From Epiperipatus broadwayi (Eukaryota; Onychophora; Udeonychophora; Euonychophora; Peripatidae): a DNA stretch of 64,000 nt. Of the stretch, positions 21,497 to 33,911 are shown one piece after another. The first letter of the stretch is position 1; each line of letters starts with the position of its first letter. The position numbers and the translations under genes are program-made. The stretch is from positions 684,001 to 748,000 of the forward strand of contig JAQFVV010012403.1 of the NCBI GenBank assembly GCA_028023455.1. The letters are read 5' to 3'. A model generated the notes under the pieces. That model made no database searches, was not told where the DNA came from, and was given only the letters and a program-made list of their open reading frames with translations.

Positions 21497-21780
21497 AAAA
21501 TAGATTTAAAACAGGCAAAACTCACTATACATTTGCCACACACAGCAAGCTAGAGTAATCAATGGATGCCAGAATGCTTGTGCATAAAATCCCCATCTAG
21601 TGCCTACTCATCCAATATCCCCAGACTAGTTTCTGGCTTTTGGCCTTCGTCATCCATTGATTACTCTAGCTTGCTGTGTGTGGCATAGGTATAGTGAGTT
21701 TTGCCTGTTTTAACAACAGTTATACACAAGCATAAGAGATGGTGGTCATGTGATGTTTATTGGCTTAAAATAGATTTAAA
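21497..21780. mobile_element. Family 2 hammerhead foldback element with 14-bp TSD
   Basis: The element occupies 21511-21766 and is flanked by aaaatagatttaaa at 21497-21510 and 21767-21780. The left arm (minus) is complete from acaggcaaaactcac to the hammerhead GAA/ACTAGT/C segment near 21625 and stops right after the CTGACGA core. The right arm begins abruptly inside the atccattgattactctagc block and runs to the catgtgatgtttattggct end. Its ends are unequal, since the left lacks the outer tail that the right retains. That, with a 14-bp duplication, points to retroposition rather than cut-and-paste. Confidence 0.85.
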
Positions 21781-23250
21781 ATAATGCGTTTAAAATAAAA
21801 ATTAACTAAATAAGCATAAAACTAAATAGTGATAAAAATAATAATGAAAATAAATCATTATCAAATGTCAGGAAATGTTGAATAAAGATTGAGGTGTGTG
21901 TGTGAGTATATGGGTAAAGATAGGAATTTCAGATATTTTGAGTTGGATTAAGCCTTTACTTGTGGCAACTTTGATCTACAGATGGGTGTGTGCATAGATT
22001 AAATATTGATGATAATATTGATGATGATGATGCAACAGTAGAGAAAGTTCTGGCCTAATAATAAAACTGGAAGAAAAATTCCCAGTAATTTAATAAAGAA
22101 AAAATTATTTGCGTTAAGTTGAATGTGCAGTAGAAATAATCCTGCCATTCACAGATTCACAGTCCGTGTTTGAGATCCGTAGTGCACAAAAATGGCCCAT
22201 GCTGTAATCTCGACTTCCGCAAGAAATTAAAAGTTGGTTTAATCAACACAAAATCGATCTATGGGTGAATTGCCTAGTACTTTAGTGGATACCTGCATTG
22301 TACTTGCCTCTCAATATTTTAAGTATTGTATTACATAAATTTAGTTCTCTAATTACTAAGTTTATGTAATTGTTAGTTTTGGGTTCGGAGTAAAATGAGT
22401 TGTGGTATTTATTGTTCCTTTTTGTATTTCATTCTTTTATAAATCACTAATTTTATGAGATAGTACATTGTTGCTTTTTAAATTCTAATTACTGTTATTA
22501 GAGTAAATGCTGAATATTGATAGATTAACAACTTTCTATTATGATATTTTTATGTATGACATTCATTATATTTAATTACAATTTTTTTTTTTATAAAGAT
22601 ATAAGGGACATCATTTTATAATGAATTTTTAAACACTAAAACTCATTAAAGTTTATGATATAGTTGTATATACAAGCTGCTAATAAAAGAATGTTCTGAA
22701 ATTCAAACAGATTTTGCTACTGGTCAGTGAATTATTAAGGTGAAGCCAACTATATCCTTGCAATAAATATAAAAAAAAACAAGGATTTATTTTGTTTTTT
22801 TCCAAGATGCTGCTGATCTTTTGATACCTGTGGTATGAAAACTAAAGTGAAATGTTTTATTCATTCACCCATGATTTACAACAATGACTTAAATTTTACC
22901 TGGTCAACATTATGAAGGATTTTTAATAGATGAGTATTCGTTATCGTGTGTACATAGTGGACTTTTCTAACACAGCTCGACGGGAATCAGAACTTTGTAT
23001 AAACTGTAAATTAGTTAGCATCGAACTATTTTTAGAATTAAACTAACTAGTTCGCAAATTAACTTTTGTGTGCAGTAATTGAAGAATCAATACACTGCAA
23101 TCTGGCGCAGTCGAATTAGTTGAACCTAAAAACCACAGTGAATAACCAGCTATTAATAATAAAATATCAGTTTTCGGACAAAACTCTATTATATTATAAA
23201 ACTCTTTATATTACCTATTAATAACAGTAATAGTAAAATAAAAATCTACA
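21781..23250. other. No recognised feature
   Basis: AT-rich intron. A short (GATGAT)n at about 22018 is the only simple repeat seen. Confidence 0.6.
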
Positions 23251-23520
23251 TACACCTGGGTCTCTTTTTGTGTAGATTTTTTAAATGCAATTTTGAAGTT
23301 ATGCAATTCATGTTTCTTCTTAATATCTTTTTGTGCACTTTTCTTTTATGTGATAAAGAAGTTCATATTTCACTATATTTATTAGATATTAAGAAATATA
23401 AATTATTAATAACTTATTTTGACTTGAAATATTTTATTTGCAAAAATATAATGTTACATTAACAGCTAACGTGAATATGGCCTGAAGCTATTTAGAAGCT
23501 TAGCTTCTATGTTGAAACAG
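23251..23520 (+). mobile_element. pogo-like element fragment (left end)
   Basis: TA at 23251-23252, then cacctgggtctctttttgtg and the inner block gcaattttgaagttatgcaa. The following 240 bp match the 17040-17294 copy in inverse orientation. No right terminus was found before the sequence stops resembling the family near gttgaaacagtaagatttgc. Confidence 0.6.
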
Positions 23521-24464
23521 TAAGATTTGCTTTGCAGATCTTTGTTTCACCTTTCTTACTCCTTTCCTACCCTAGTTTAAAACCCAATTTATCATAATGT
23601 GTCTGTACCGTGCTTATACACCGAAATCCCACCTAATTTAGACCATGAGTATAAATGCTCGTGTTGTATATATAATTTCATAATCCCCAGCATTAATAAT
23701 ATATAAATTGCAAGTATGTACACATATACATATTCATTTTAAAAAGTAGGTCATATTAGTTGTATTTACACACACATACTGCAATAAAATATTTAAAACT
23801 TAAGAAAAATAGTATTTTCGTTATTTAAAGTTGTTTTGTTTAAATCTATTTATTTAGAAATCTTACATTCGTAGTATTTGTTTTCATTTAATTTAAAATA
23901 ATATTAAACTTTTAAATAGATTTAAACATTAAGAATTTAAAAAGTAAATAAGTGTGTTTAGATTTTAAAATCACGCCATAAATTTTATGTAGAAAGTAAA
24001 TGAGGGCTGGGAAGAGAACAATAGCTTTAATTAATTTGATTCCTAAAATACATTAGTGGTTTAAATATTTGGCCATCTAGATAGACAATAGATGTCCACT
24101 TTCATATTTTTAATTAAAATAAGTTTAAAACAAAAGTTTAATCCAAATATCTTAAAAGTAAAATTAATTATAACATTATGTATTATTCTCTTAGATATTC
24201 GGATGAGATAAGTTGCAGTATTTGTTTTATGGCAAATCTATTTTGGATAATTGATTGTTATGCTGCAGGGCAGTTTCATTGTATAATTCTATCGTATATA
24301 GAGCTGATTTTATTAATTACTCACTCAGTGGCCATATTTTATGAAGATTATATATTTTAGAATGAATAACTCAGTGGCTATATTTGAAAAGTATATATTT
24401 TAACAAAGCTGAACTTCGCTGATATTTTTAATAGTTATTTCAAAACTAATAGTTAACATTTTGC

Positions 24465-24722
24465 CGAGAAAGAAGCTAAAGCCAAAACCAGACCTTTTTA
24501 ATTAGAACTGCGTCTACCAGACTTTGCGAAGGGAAACTAGAATGTTGGAGTAGAGGCTGGCAGGAAGGCTATCTTTCTTCTCGGGAATGGCCATCCTGCT
24601 GACCCAACATATCATTGGATGCCCTTTCCCTAAAAAAACCTTTCTGTGAATTGCCCTTGTTGATAAAAAAAAAAACAAAACTTAACCAAAAAAAAAAAAA
24701 ACATCAAAAAAAAAAAAAATGT
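24465..24722 (+). mobile_element. Unclassified retroposon 3' end with A-rich tail
   Basis: About 190 bp of higher-GC sequence (gaactgcgtctaccagactt, ggaatggccatcctgctgac) runs into a long, imperfect A-rich tail at 24668-24719 (three A runs broken by single c, t or cc). This is the look of a LINE or SINE 3' end. The body contains a weak inverted pair (gagaaagaag against cttctcgg). I do not recognise the family and see no target duplication. Confidence 0.4.
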
Positions 24723-26882
24723 GTTCAAACAAGGAAAGCTAAAGTCTCCATATGGATCTGAAATCAATTCAAGTCAACCGAAGAAAAAAATGCGTGCATT
24801 GAATGCCCCACTTATAATATGAGGTAACTTAATTAACCCAAGAACTCTTGTGAAATTTATATATTCCCTCTCATAAAGCTATAGTTATTTCTTAATTTAT
24901 TTCCTATCATAAAACTGTCTACTTTTGTGTAATATCTTTGTAATATAACTAATGTGCTTCTCTCTATATACTTGGGTTAATATTTTTGAATTTTGCTAAT
25001 TTGTTTTATTTTCTTTCATTATGATAGTGTGCCTGGTAGTCATCGAATGAGCAAATCACTCCTTTTCCCTTTTGAAATTACTTTTCCCTTTTGAAATTAG
25101 TGTGTCGCCATATTATTGCGGATAAATTGTAAATTGCCCCTATATATTAACTATCTTGTCCAATTGCTCGGTTGAGGGCTATTTTGTTTCATATCTTTAT
25201 AATTGTCAAATAACTTCATGTCTTTTAAGAAAGATATATTTTCATTTGTTTAAATATAGTGCAAGGGTATGTGCAAGGTTAATAAGTGAATAATATAGAA
25301 ATGCCTGATTATGTATAAGCTCACAAATTCCTATAATCATGCATTCCCTCCCCATAATTAAACATATTTCATTTTAGTTTACTTTTAGAACTATCAAATT
25401 TGAGGTCGAGAATGTGCGGACCTTCTTAAAATTATTAGAAATTGATTAAGCACCTTTGCTTGATGAGAATCACCCCTTTTGCCAATACTTTATGTATTTT
25501 ATATTTATGTGTGTTGCCAGTGTAGGGGTATTGGGTGTTGAGGCCTGCTTTGTATTTTTCAAGGGTAAATATGGCTGAGACTGTTTCCTTTTCTCCTTGC
25601 GGTTCCCAGATAGAATGTGTGCTAGAAAGTCACACCTGGAAATTCTATGCAGTAGTCACACAGTCATGAAGTACTTGGGTAAGTCCAGACTTGGGCTGTA
25701 ATAATGTGACAAAATCTTATATGGATTTATGGCGAGACACCTTCCCGTCTGCTTTATTTTATTATTTTTATTTCATTTTACAAAGCCACGGTTTCAACAT
25801 ACCGCACTCCACCCTTTACATTAAATCTTCACTGGTACCACCGATCTCTGTAATATTAAATTTTAGTATGCTCTATAAATTTCCCGCGTCTTGATCACTT
25901 CCTTACCTTATAGCTCATCGAACTTTCATCCACACTATCTTGAATTCAACATAGATTCTTTTATTGAAATATTAAATATATGAAATATAATTAGCAAATA
26001 TTTATTATATTCACTATGGGCATCTCGCATATCCTCGCAATTAACCTTTCTTTACCCAACTGTAACTTTGTTTAAGCACATTATCATAATGTTATATTGT
26101 GTTAACCCAAGTTATAGAGTATATATAAATTAATCAGCCACTATTGTGAACCTAAATGGCATTTCTTTTAAATTTACATTTTAGTGATTTAACAGCAAGG
26201 TCTGGTTAAATAGACTGTGTCCACATTTATAATATTAAACAAATAAACAATATTAAATTTTTACTCATTTTGATTTTACTTATTTAGTTTCTGTGATCGA
26301 CACCATTACCTCGGTCTATATCACATTATCAATGTATATTTTGTACCATCCATAGACATTAGTTAGCAAACCCTGTGATGTATTTTAATATAGTTTCTTG
26401 CTTCTCCTTGACTACCGGCACCGGCAAGAAATTATGCTATTAGTAGCATCAGATGTGTTGTCATGTAGGTGGTGCTGTGGAGCATAGACTTTGGATTCGA
26501 ACTAGGGATTTCTGGGAGGTAACCCCTCCTAGGATGTTGAGTTTCATGTCTGGGGTTTGAATTCTCCAGTGTGTTGTGAGATAGACGAATCTGACCGTTA
26601 TAACATAAACAATCTACTTATACTTAAGAGTATAAAAATATCGCAATTTTGCAATAAATATTCAAAAATTTCAGATTTTTAAAAATGATCAGAAATAACA
26701 AAGATTTCATTGATTTTGTAACTGAAAATAATCTTTCTCGAAATGATGATGTATAATCTTTTTGTTTTGATTACGATCTAATTTTTTTTAATTTTTCTAT
26801 TGACATCTACAGCCACTTCTCACCTGACATTATCATGCAAATTGGATATTATCACCTCTTAAAATTTGGTACTGCTTTATTA
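24723..26882. other. No recognised feature
   Basis: AT-rich intron. A 20-bp duplication (cttttcccttttgaaatta) occurs at 25061-25098. The part 26455-26620 (ggattcgaactagggatttc) has a tRNA box B-like word but no box A partner. Confidence 0.5.
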
Positions 26883-26885
26883 GCT

Positions 26886-28368
26886 TGTGTCAGCTGCCTG
26901 ATGGTGTTATTTATATGCAAAAACACATAAATATGCCATTTACATTACCATTGGCCTTATTTCTATGCAAAAGCGCAGAAAGAGGCCACTTTGCATGCCA
27001 TTCTGGTGACTGGCCTGCTGCTTCATGTTATGCACTTTATCCCAATGCTCACTCAAAGTTTGCTACAGCATCATGTGAGGGTGTCTGGATTTCAGCCTGC
27101 CACACCTCTTCAAATATGCATGTTAATGTAACTAGCTTACAAGTCATCTGATCTATTATTATCGCCTAACAATTATAAACCCTTCACCACGCTTCCCTAC
27201 ACAACATGGAACTTTTAAAAATTCAGAAAGGGTATGTCCAAGCAAGATTTCGACCAGCTCACGTTTGCGCGAGAACACATCCGTGACAAATAAAATGGCT
27301 GACTGCAAAATCGAGCCGTTCAAATTGTGCCAACTGCCGCCCACAGAAGCTGGCGCAGTGGCATTTTTATAGGACAACAACATACTCCTACATGCAAAGA
27401 GATGTGTATGGGGTGAAACGATGATACTGGAGATGTCCAAAACTATCTCGCAGTTCAGATGCAAGTCCCATTCCTGTCTGCAAAAGTGTTTTCTTCGAAA
27501 GGAGACCTGCTTCGTCCAGAATCCCATTCATTTTGAAAGCCTTAGTGCGAGTCACGTTTATGAATGAAGCATGCTTCATTAGCTTATGTCCATTTCTTTG
27601 GTTTGCCCATTTAGGGGGAGTTCATTCCACACATCTCCAGTATTTAAGGACTGGCCAATGAAGTATTTCAGAAAGCAATAAAAGATCATAGACACATGAT
27701 ACCAAGTATTACACAATATTGCAGATACAGTCAAACAACCTTATTAACATTAATGTGTAGGTATACCATCCCTTATGTTACTATGCTACAAAAAAAAAAA
27801 ACAATCCATTATGAAATGAATAAAAAACCTTTTTTTCTTAAAGGCATTTAATTAATTTCGATGAGGATATTATACCAGCATTTTATTCTTAGCATGAGTA
27901 ATTATTAATAGCTATCATCATTGAACTATTTATGCACATAGATCTGATTCTTATTGAATATCTAAATTATGAAAAAGATCGCATGGTACCTCTCTATTCC
28001 AAATATTAAATTATCAGATGTGTATATAACTGTTGGCCTTCTAATGCATAATTAATTAATACATATCTGGTTTGATTAAGTATACATATATAATAAATAT
28101 AACTTGTCTAATTTATTTACAAACGAGTTTTGCCTTACATTGTTTTGAACTTATTTTCATTTTTATCATCCAACCTCTCATTTATATACATATATTCCAC
28201 ATCATCAACTAAATAACAAATAAACAAAGTTGTTGATTTTGTAAATACGCTAATATACATTAATATATAAAGGTATTAAAAATTAATTGTTATGCCGGCA
28301 GCCCAGTAATGTTACACTTATGTGTTTTTGCATAACATCAATGCCATCAAGCAGCTGACACGAGCTAA
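26886..28368. mobile_element. 1.5 kb TIR element with unrecognised interior
   Basis: Left end gcttgtgtcagctgcctgat (26883 onward) and right end atcaagcagctgacacgagc (28345-28364) are inverted repeats that continue inward (tatgcaaaaacacataa against ttatgtgtttttgcata), about 50 bp in all, next to TA on both sides. The interior 26950-27600 is richer in GC than its surroundings and carries a 122-codon minus-strand frame (27527-27159) with no domain I recognise. A DNA transposon is likely; the superfamily is undetermined. Confidence 0.6.
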
Positions 28369-30695
28369 TAGAACTATACCAAATGTTCATATAATGCTAA
28401 CATCCTTAGATTTTTAAAAATTACCTTTTAGTTATTTCAAAGAGTTCATTTTTTTATACTGCCACTAATTTCATATTTTAATCTACTTACTGGGTCTTGC
28501 ATTGTTTTAAATGTTAATATAATAAATAATAGTTCTTTTAATCACATTCTAATGGGGAAAAATTATTTTCTGGTTCATTTTAATTAAGTAGTTTAATATT
28601 TCACTTTTATTTGAATGTTATTACTAATTTCAATATGAGATATTTTAATTCTTGCTAATATAATCAATTTGGTTATTTTAATGATTTAAGTAAATTTCCA
28701 CATGAGTGCCATGGATATTTGATTTTATTTTACTTTTAATTTTTTTTTTCTTTGTGAGATGTTTACTTTATCCGTTTATTAAAATTCTATAAATTATCTG
28801 TTTTTAAGAATTACCACATCGTATATCACAATTGATTAATTTATTGCTATCATTAATTGTTTTCAATTCAGGCAAATTGCCTTCAAGGAATTGGAAGTAA
28901 CTTTCAAATAAAAATCAAAGTAATTGTCATATATATGTGTTTTTATTTAATAGCATTCATTAATTATAAATGCAATAAGGCATGGAAGAAATACTAAAAG
29001 CATTAATAATATTATTAACATCGGAAGATGGCGTTAAATCTTCTCTACAGAATTTTTTTTTTTTAAAAAAAAATGAATTTAGTAATAAAGTATGTGTCTG
29101 ATTCAGCAGTAAATGTTTGTAAAGCTATAGAATATCAGTCGGTAAGCTGAAGCCCAGTTTTAATTGTTATCCTGTGCATTGTATTGCAGTATGGTGCTTT
29201 AGTGAAGGTGATGCAATGTTTGTAAGCTTTTGTAAGGGGAGACCATATATTTTCAGAAGTTTAAACACTAAAATTAAGAAACATTTAATGCTGGCTAGTG
29301 ATATATATATATATCATTAAAAACCAATCAACACATAAACACTATCAATAACAATCAACAATTTCAGACTGTTGTCATGGCAACCTCCTTTTAACAATTA
29401 AAAACCAATCAACACTTAGACAATCCCAATGTCGATAACAATCAACAATTTCAAACTGTTGTCAAGGCAACCTCCTTTTAACAATAAAGGTGGAATTATA
29501 TATATATTCCATCAAAACTGTAAGGGATGCAAATAATTAGTCCTTAATTATAATTTATTGCTATAAAAATGAGTTTTGTTATTTTGTTGAGAACACATAT
29601 TTCTTCTTTCAGTCTCCTTGCACCCATTCCTGGACAAAGAGTAATGCCTTTTTATTTCACAGATTCCAGTCCTAAGCTAAACGTCTCTACTTTGGAAAGA
29701 TTACGTTGGCAGACAATTGAATCACATATTGGAAAAATTTACTCCAGATTATGACTTTAATCAACAATGATTGTAATAAGAGTCAAAATGCTTAATACAA
29801 AAACTTTTGTCAGTTCAATTGTCTTTTATGTAAGAAGGAACTACTATTTAGTACTTTATTTCTTTTACTATGTCATTATAATTGAAGTCTTTTTTTAACT
29901 TAGCGGTAGTTATTTCTGTAAAAACCAGATCTCAAAATATTTGACGACTCTTAATACTTACGTTCAAACGCAAAGTGAAAGATATGACAATATTTATCTC
30001 TCATATGTTTATCAAAAGAAGGCATGACAAGAGGAAAAAAATTTTCCGAATTTGTTGCACAGGAAATAAATAATAGAAAAGTATGTCCTTCACTCACAAT
30101 TGCGATAAGAGGTTTTGATTGTAGAATTTACATTAAAGAATAGCTCGATTTGCAGAGGTTTATGAGACTAAACGAAAAGATGATGCCTATTATTCTTTGT
30201 ATTATACCAGTGAATTCACAAAGCATTATATTAAAAAGATGAAATTAGGATTGCTAAATATCACTCACTATTTTACTGTAAATTTTTGAGCGATTTGTCT
30301 TGTTTATATTTAAGAAATATAGCAGCCAATTACGATTTAGTGAATGTCCCAAATATTTTTAAATTGATAGATCGAATCATCTCTGCAAAGTTGTTAATGC
30401 ATTGAGTTCCATGCAATGATTATTTTGTGCAACATGCAAATTATTCACCATACACTTTTTTTCCATTAAATTATGGTTTGAATAATAGCCTACAAGTCAT
30501 ACAACAAGCACATTTTGAAGAGTTACAATTTCGGTCCATTTAATTCAAATTATTAGATTCATTTGTTAAAGTCTCCATTCTCTAGATATGGCTGTAAAGA
30601 TCTTATTAAACATCAGAACAAAAATGTAGCATATAACTTCATAAATTAAATACTAAAATAAATTATACTTAAACATACTTTTATGCAACCTCTAT
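28369..30695. other. Mostly unrecognised AT-rich intron
   Basis: Apart from the 83-bp duplication at 29312-29485 there is nothing that recurs or codes. 29569-29754 is a 61-codon frame without domain or splice support. Confidence 0.6.
29312..29485. repeat. Tandem duplication of an about 83-bp unit
   Basis: Two copies share attaaaaaccaatcaacac, then gataacaatcaacaatttca and ggcaacctccttttaacaa. The first ends near 29396, the second near 29483. Each unit contains a small inverted pair (caacaatttcaga/ctgttg) and is flanked on both sides by (AT)n. No function suggested. Confidence 0.8.
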
Positions 30696-31440
30696 AATTA
30701 AAGTGAAAGTCTGAAAACCTCTCGCATGCACTTTTAGAATGCTTATATGACAGCCAATCAGATGTAATGATGACTGTATAGGGAGCTCTTAAGTCACAAC
30801 ATAAGACAGAGATATTATAAGAAAAAGGTCATTCCACCTTTCTTTTTACTTAAATGTCTATATATATGTCAGTCTAAATCATTTTGACTTAAGAGCGTGA
30901 AGCTTTAAATATCTTCACATTTAACTCACTGCGTATTATTTATAAATCAACAACGTGAAATCTTTCGATTTACTACGAAGTAATTTTTCAGATCTTATGA
31001 ATTGACAGTAATGTATGTAAATATTGTTTATTAAGCATAAGCAGTTCGTAATTAAAGTGAAAGGCTGAAAACCTCTCACATGCACTTTTAGAATGCTTAT
31101 ATGACAGCCAATTAAATGTAATGATGACTGTATAGGGAGCTGTTAGGTCACAACACAAGACAGAGATTTTATAAGAAGAAGGTGGTTCTACCTTTCTCTT
31201 TACTTAAATTTCTATATATATATAAGCCAGTCTGACACATTTTGACTTAAAATTGTGAAGCTTTAAACATCTTCACATTTAACTCACTGTGTATTGTTTA
31301 TAAATCAACAACTCAAAATCTTTCAATTTACTACGAAGTAATTTTTCAGTCTTATGAATTGACAGTAGCATATGTAAATATTATTTATTAAGCGCAAATA
31401 GTTCGTAATTAAAGTGAAAGGCTGAAAACCTCTCACATGC
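30696..31440. repeat. Tandem repeat, about 354-bp unit, 2.1 copies
   Basis: The start block aattaaagtgaaagkctgaa recurs at 30696, 31050 and 31407, giving periods of 354 and 357 bp. The first two units align along their whole length; the third stops after about 35 bp. Each full unit contains agccaat (CCAAT-like) about 120 bp before a (TA)n stretch followed by cagtct, then several short stems. This could be tandem LTRs of a retrotransposon, or a short satellite. A minus-strand ctgaaaaattacttcgtagt segment looks superficially hammerhead-like but lacks G8 and is better explained as simple hairpins. Confidence 0.75.
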
Positions 31441-31889
31441 ATTATATCAAGATGTTAAATATCCACAATAATCTTTTAAACAGTGGTTAAACATAGCTAA
31501 AACAATGCTTAATCTATACAATTAATTTTTCATATAAGAGTCATATGTGGGGAGGAGGAGGATATTTTTATTATTAAACAATTTTATTTAACTTCTCCTT
31601 TCAGCTTGTTTGAGTCAAATCTTGTAATTGATTTTTAATCTACTTCTACCAAATGGATTTTCTTTAAATTTTGTACACACGTTTAATTTTAATGACAATT
31701 CAATATTTCAGACTTGTGTACCCAAACAATGTTGGGATGTCACATTTCAAATTGCATTCAGATTGGTTCAGTAATTTTTTGAGAGGTGCCAGAATAAATA
31801 GATAAAGAGACAGTAGAGGGCGCTATCATTGATTTAACTTTCATCATATAGCATAGGGATCTGTTAATTGAATGTAAATGCTTGTAAGT

Positions 31890-32170
31890 GGTACAAATAA
31901 CGAAGTTGTGGAAGAATAAATATAAACAAAGTGATTATACAGAAAGTGGGTTCTTGAATTTTTATGCTGGGTTTGGAAAAAGAAGGGGATTTAGATATAA
32001 AGCCATAGAATGGACAAAGATAATGTTGTGGAAATGGGATGGAGCAGGATAGAGAAGAATATGGGGAAAATGTAGGGTGGGGAATGGAAAGGGAAGGTGG
32101 CTAACAGGTTTCTTTGGGCATAGTGGTTGAGAGATTCCTGACTCCGAGAAAGGAGAAGCCATAGTGCATC
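31890..32170 (+). repeat. Unclassified dispersed repeat (inverse copy at 34080-34345)
   Basis: Reads gaagttgtggaagaataaat ... gttgtggaaatgggatggag ... gagagattcctgactccgag. The reverse complement of 34080-34345 matches this for about 265 bp with moderate divergence. Short frames exist in both copies but are broken at different places. At the second locus the repeat lies inside one insertion together with a family 2 arm, so it may be an internal part of that retroelement. Confidence 0.6.
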
Positions 32171-32182
32171 ATATACATTGTT

Positions 32183-32321
32183 TGGTTTGTACTTCTTTTT
32201 TTTTTCTTAAGTGTCATAGCATTGGCCGGGACGCGAACCCGCAACCTGGGCAACTGCTTGCAAGTGCAAGGCAGTCGCGCTGACCTCTCGACCACCAATG
32301 CAAGACTGGTTTGTACTTCTT
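32183..32321 (-). mobile_element. tRNA-derived SINE with perfect 15-bp TSD
   Basis: The 109-bp SINE at 32198-32306 is bounded by tggtttgtacttctt at 32183-32197 and 32307-32321. On the minus strand the tRNA-like part has a box A-like gtggtcgagaggtcagcgcg and box B-like gcgggttcgcgtcccggcc, followed by a short tail ending in the A run. It is the best preserved of the four copies. It landed immediately beside the unclassified repeat ending at 32170. Confidence 0.9.
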
Positions 32322-33911
32322 GATTAAATAAAAGGTATTAAATTGAAGCAGTTTTTTTATTTCCTAATGGAGGATTTTTAGCCACATTATAAATATAAAA
32401 AAATTGTTTTGTCGAATGCTCATCGGAGCAAGAATGAAAAATGATGAAAAAAAATTTTCAAATACTGGAAATCTTTAGATTCTCATTTTTTAAATTGGAA
32501 TATGAATAGATTTCCTCTTATGATTAATGATTTTGAAATTTGAAATGATGTAAGAATAGACTTCTTAACAAAAATTAGCAAAATGCTTAAACATAAAAAA
32601 AAAATTCAATTTTATGATTAATGCATTAAAAAGCAAAACATAATTTTTTGCTTGAACCACAATTTTGATTGTTATATGCTTGAAATAAAACTGTGTGTCA
32701 TTCGTAAATTAATTGATTTAATCAATAATAGAGTATTTAGTTGGATCACAAACTGGATAAAAAATTTCAATAAATGAAGCAAAGCTGAATTTTTTTTTTA
32801 ACAAAACAGGTTTATTTAGACAATGTTTTATCATGAGATGTACAATTTATGAACTAATAAGCTCATATATAAAGTATTAAAATGAACAACAAAAAAATTA
32901 CAGATATGAATACTAATCGAAAATTTTCAGTTACGTTAAAGTTTCTTAGGAGTCGGAAGATCTTTCAAAGTCTATTAACCCCCACATCATCTTGTAGATG
33001 AATTCAGGTGTCAACCTCATGCCCCTGTTCCCTCATTGTTTTCAATTTTTTTAATAGAGTTTGCCTAGGATTAGTATAATTGGCATCAAATAGCAACGAG
33101 CATCTAATGAGCCACGTAGAATACGCTAAAAGGGTAGCACTCTTGACTACAGAAAATATGCCTGTGTTGGTTGCTTGCTGCTTTATGGTTGCAATGAATG
33201 GGCATTTTTCCTTGAACAAAGAGGTAATTAGGTATCTATATTTGTGTAAGGCAATAAGTTTTAACTGAAATTTCCCCAACTATACAAAAAAAAATGGCAA
33301 TATATATGAAATATTAATTCATACTCTAATTTTCTGTTTTAAAATAGATTACATAAAATATTGATTAAAATAATTATTTTATGGACGTAGTATCACCAAA
33401 ATTGTGGTTGAAGCAATTTTTTTTTCTTTTTAGTACATTAGTTATAACATTAAATAAAAGCTTACTTTATAAATATTATGTATTCTTATTATTTGGGGAC
33501 CCCTATGCAATATTTTTGATGGCTGTGGGTCTTATAAACAGCAAGTTTCTTTATTCAGCTTTAAAAAAGTTAATTACTTAATATTTATGAGGGAAAAAAA
33601 TATTGTAACTTTAATTTATAAGATTTTCTCATGGAATTTTTTAAAAAAATTTCACAGTAAACTTATCTATATGTAGTGATATTTTTTACTTTAATTTTTT
33701 AAAAAGTTGAACTAACATCTTTGGAACATCCTGTGCAAAACAGCCTACTGAAAAGCACGATTTTGATAGATAAAGGCCAACAGTAGGTAAATGGTAGGCC
33801 TGTATGTAGTTATGTTTCTTTATTCGGCCTTAAAAAAATTAACTATTTAGTATTTGTGAGTGGGGAAAATGTTGCAGGAGATAAATAATGTTACCATCTA
33901 AATACCACTTT
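32322..33911. other. Unrecognised, with a recurring 65-bp word
   Basis: The block around gtttctttattcagctttaa ... tttatgagggaaaaaaatat near 33545-33605 recurs near 33818-33875 and again near 34510-34565, in direct orientation. Possibly remnants of one element or a tandem array split by the 33924-34442 insertion. Confidence 0.4.

Noticed and set aside
26885-27579. Frames of 88, 122 and 63 codons on both strands
   Set aside because: They overlap one another inside a TIR element; none shows a recognisable transposase motif. Kept only as unassigned element interior.
30696-31440. Hammerhead ribozyme in the 354-bp tandem repeat
   Set aside because: Minus-strand ctgaaaaattacttcgtagt followed by aaatcgaaagattt looks similar, but G8 is A in both units. 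The GAAA is also the tetraloop of an AAATC/GATTT hairpin, so the fold is better explained as two plain hairpins.
32198-32306. tRNA gene on the minus strand
   Set aside because: Good box B but no cloverleaf with paired acceptor stem, and it is bounded by a 15-bp target duplication and an A-tail. It is a SINE.
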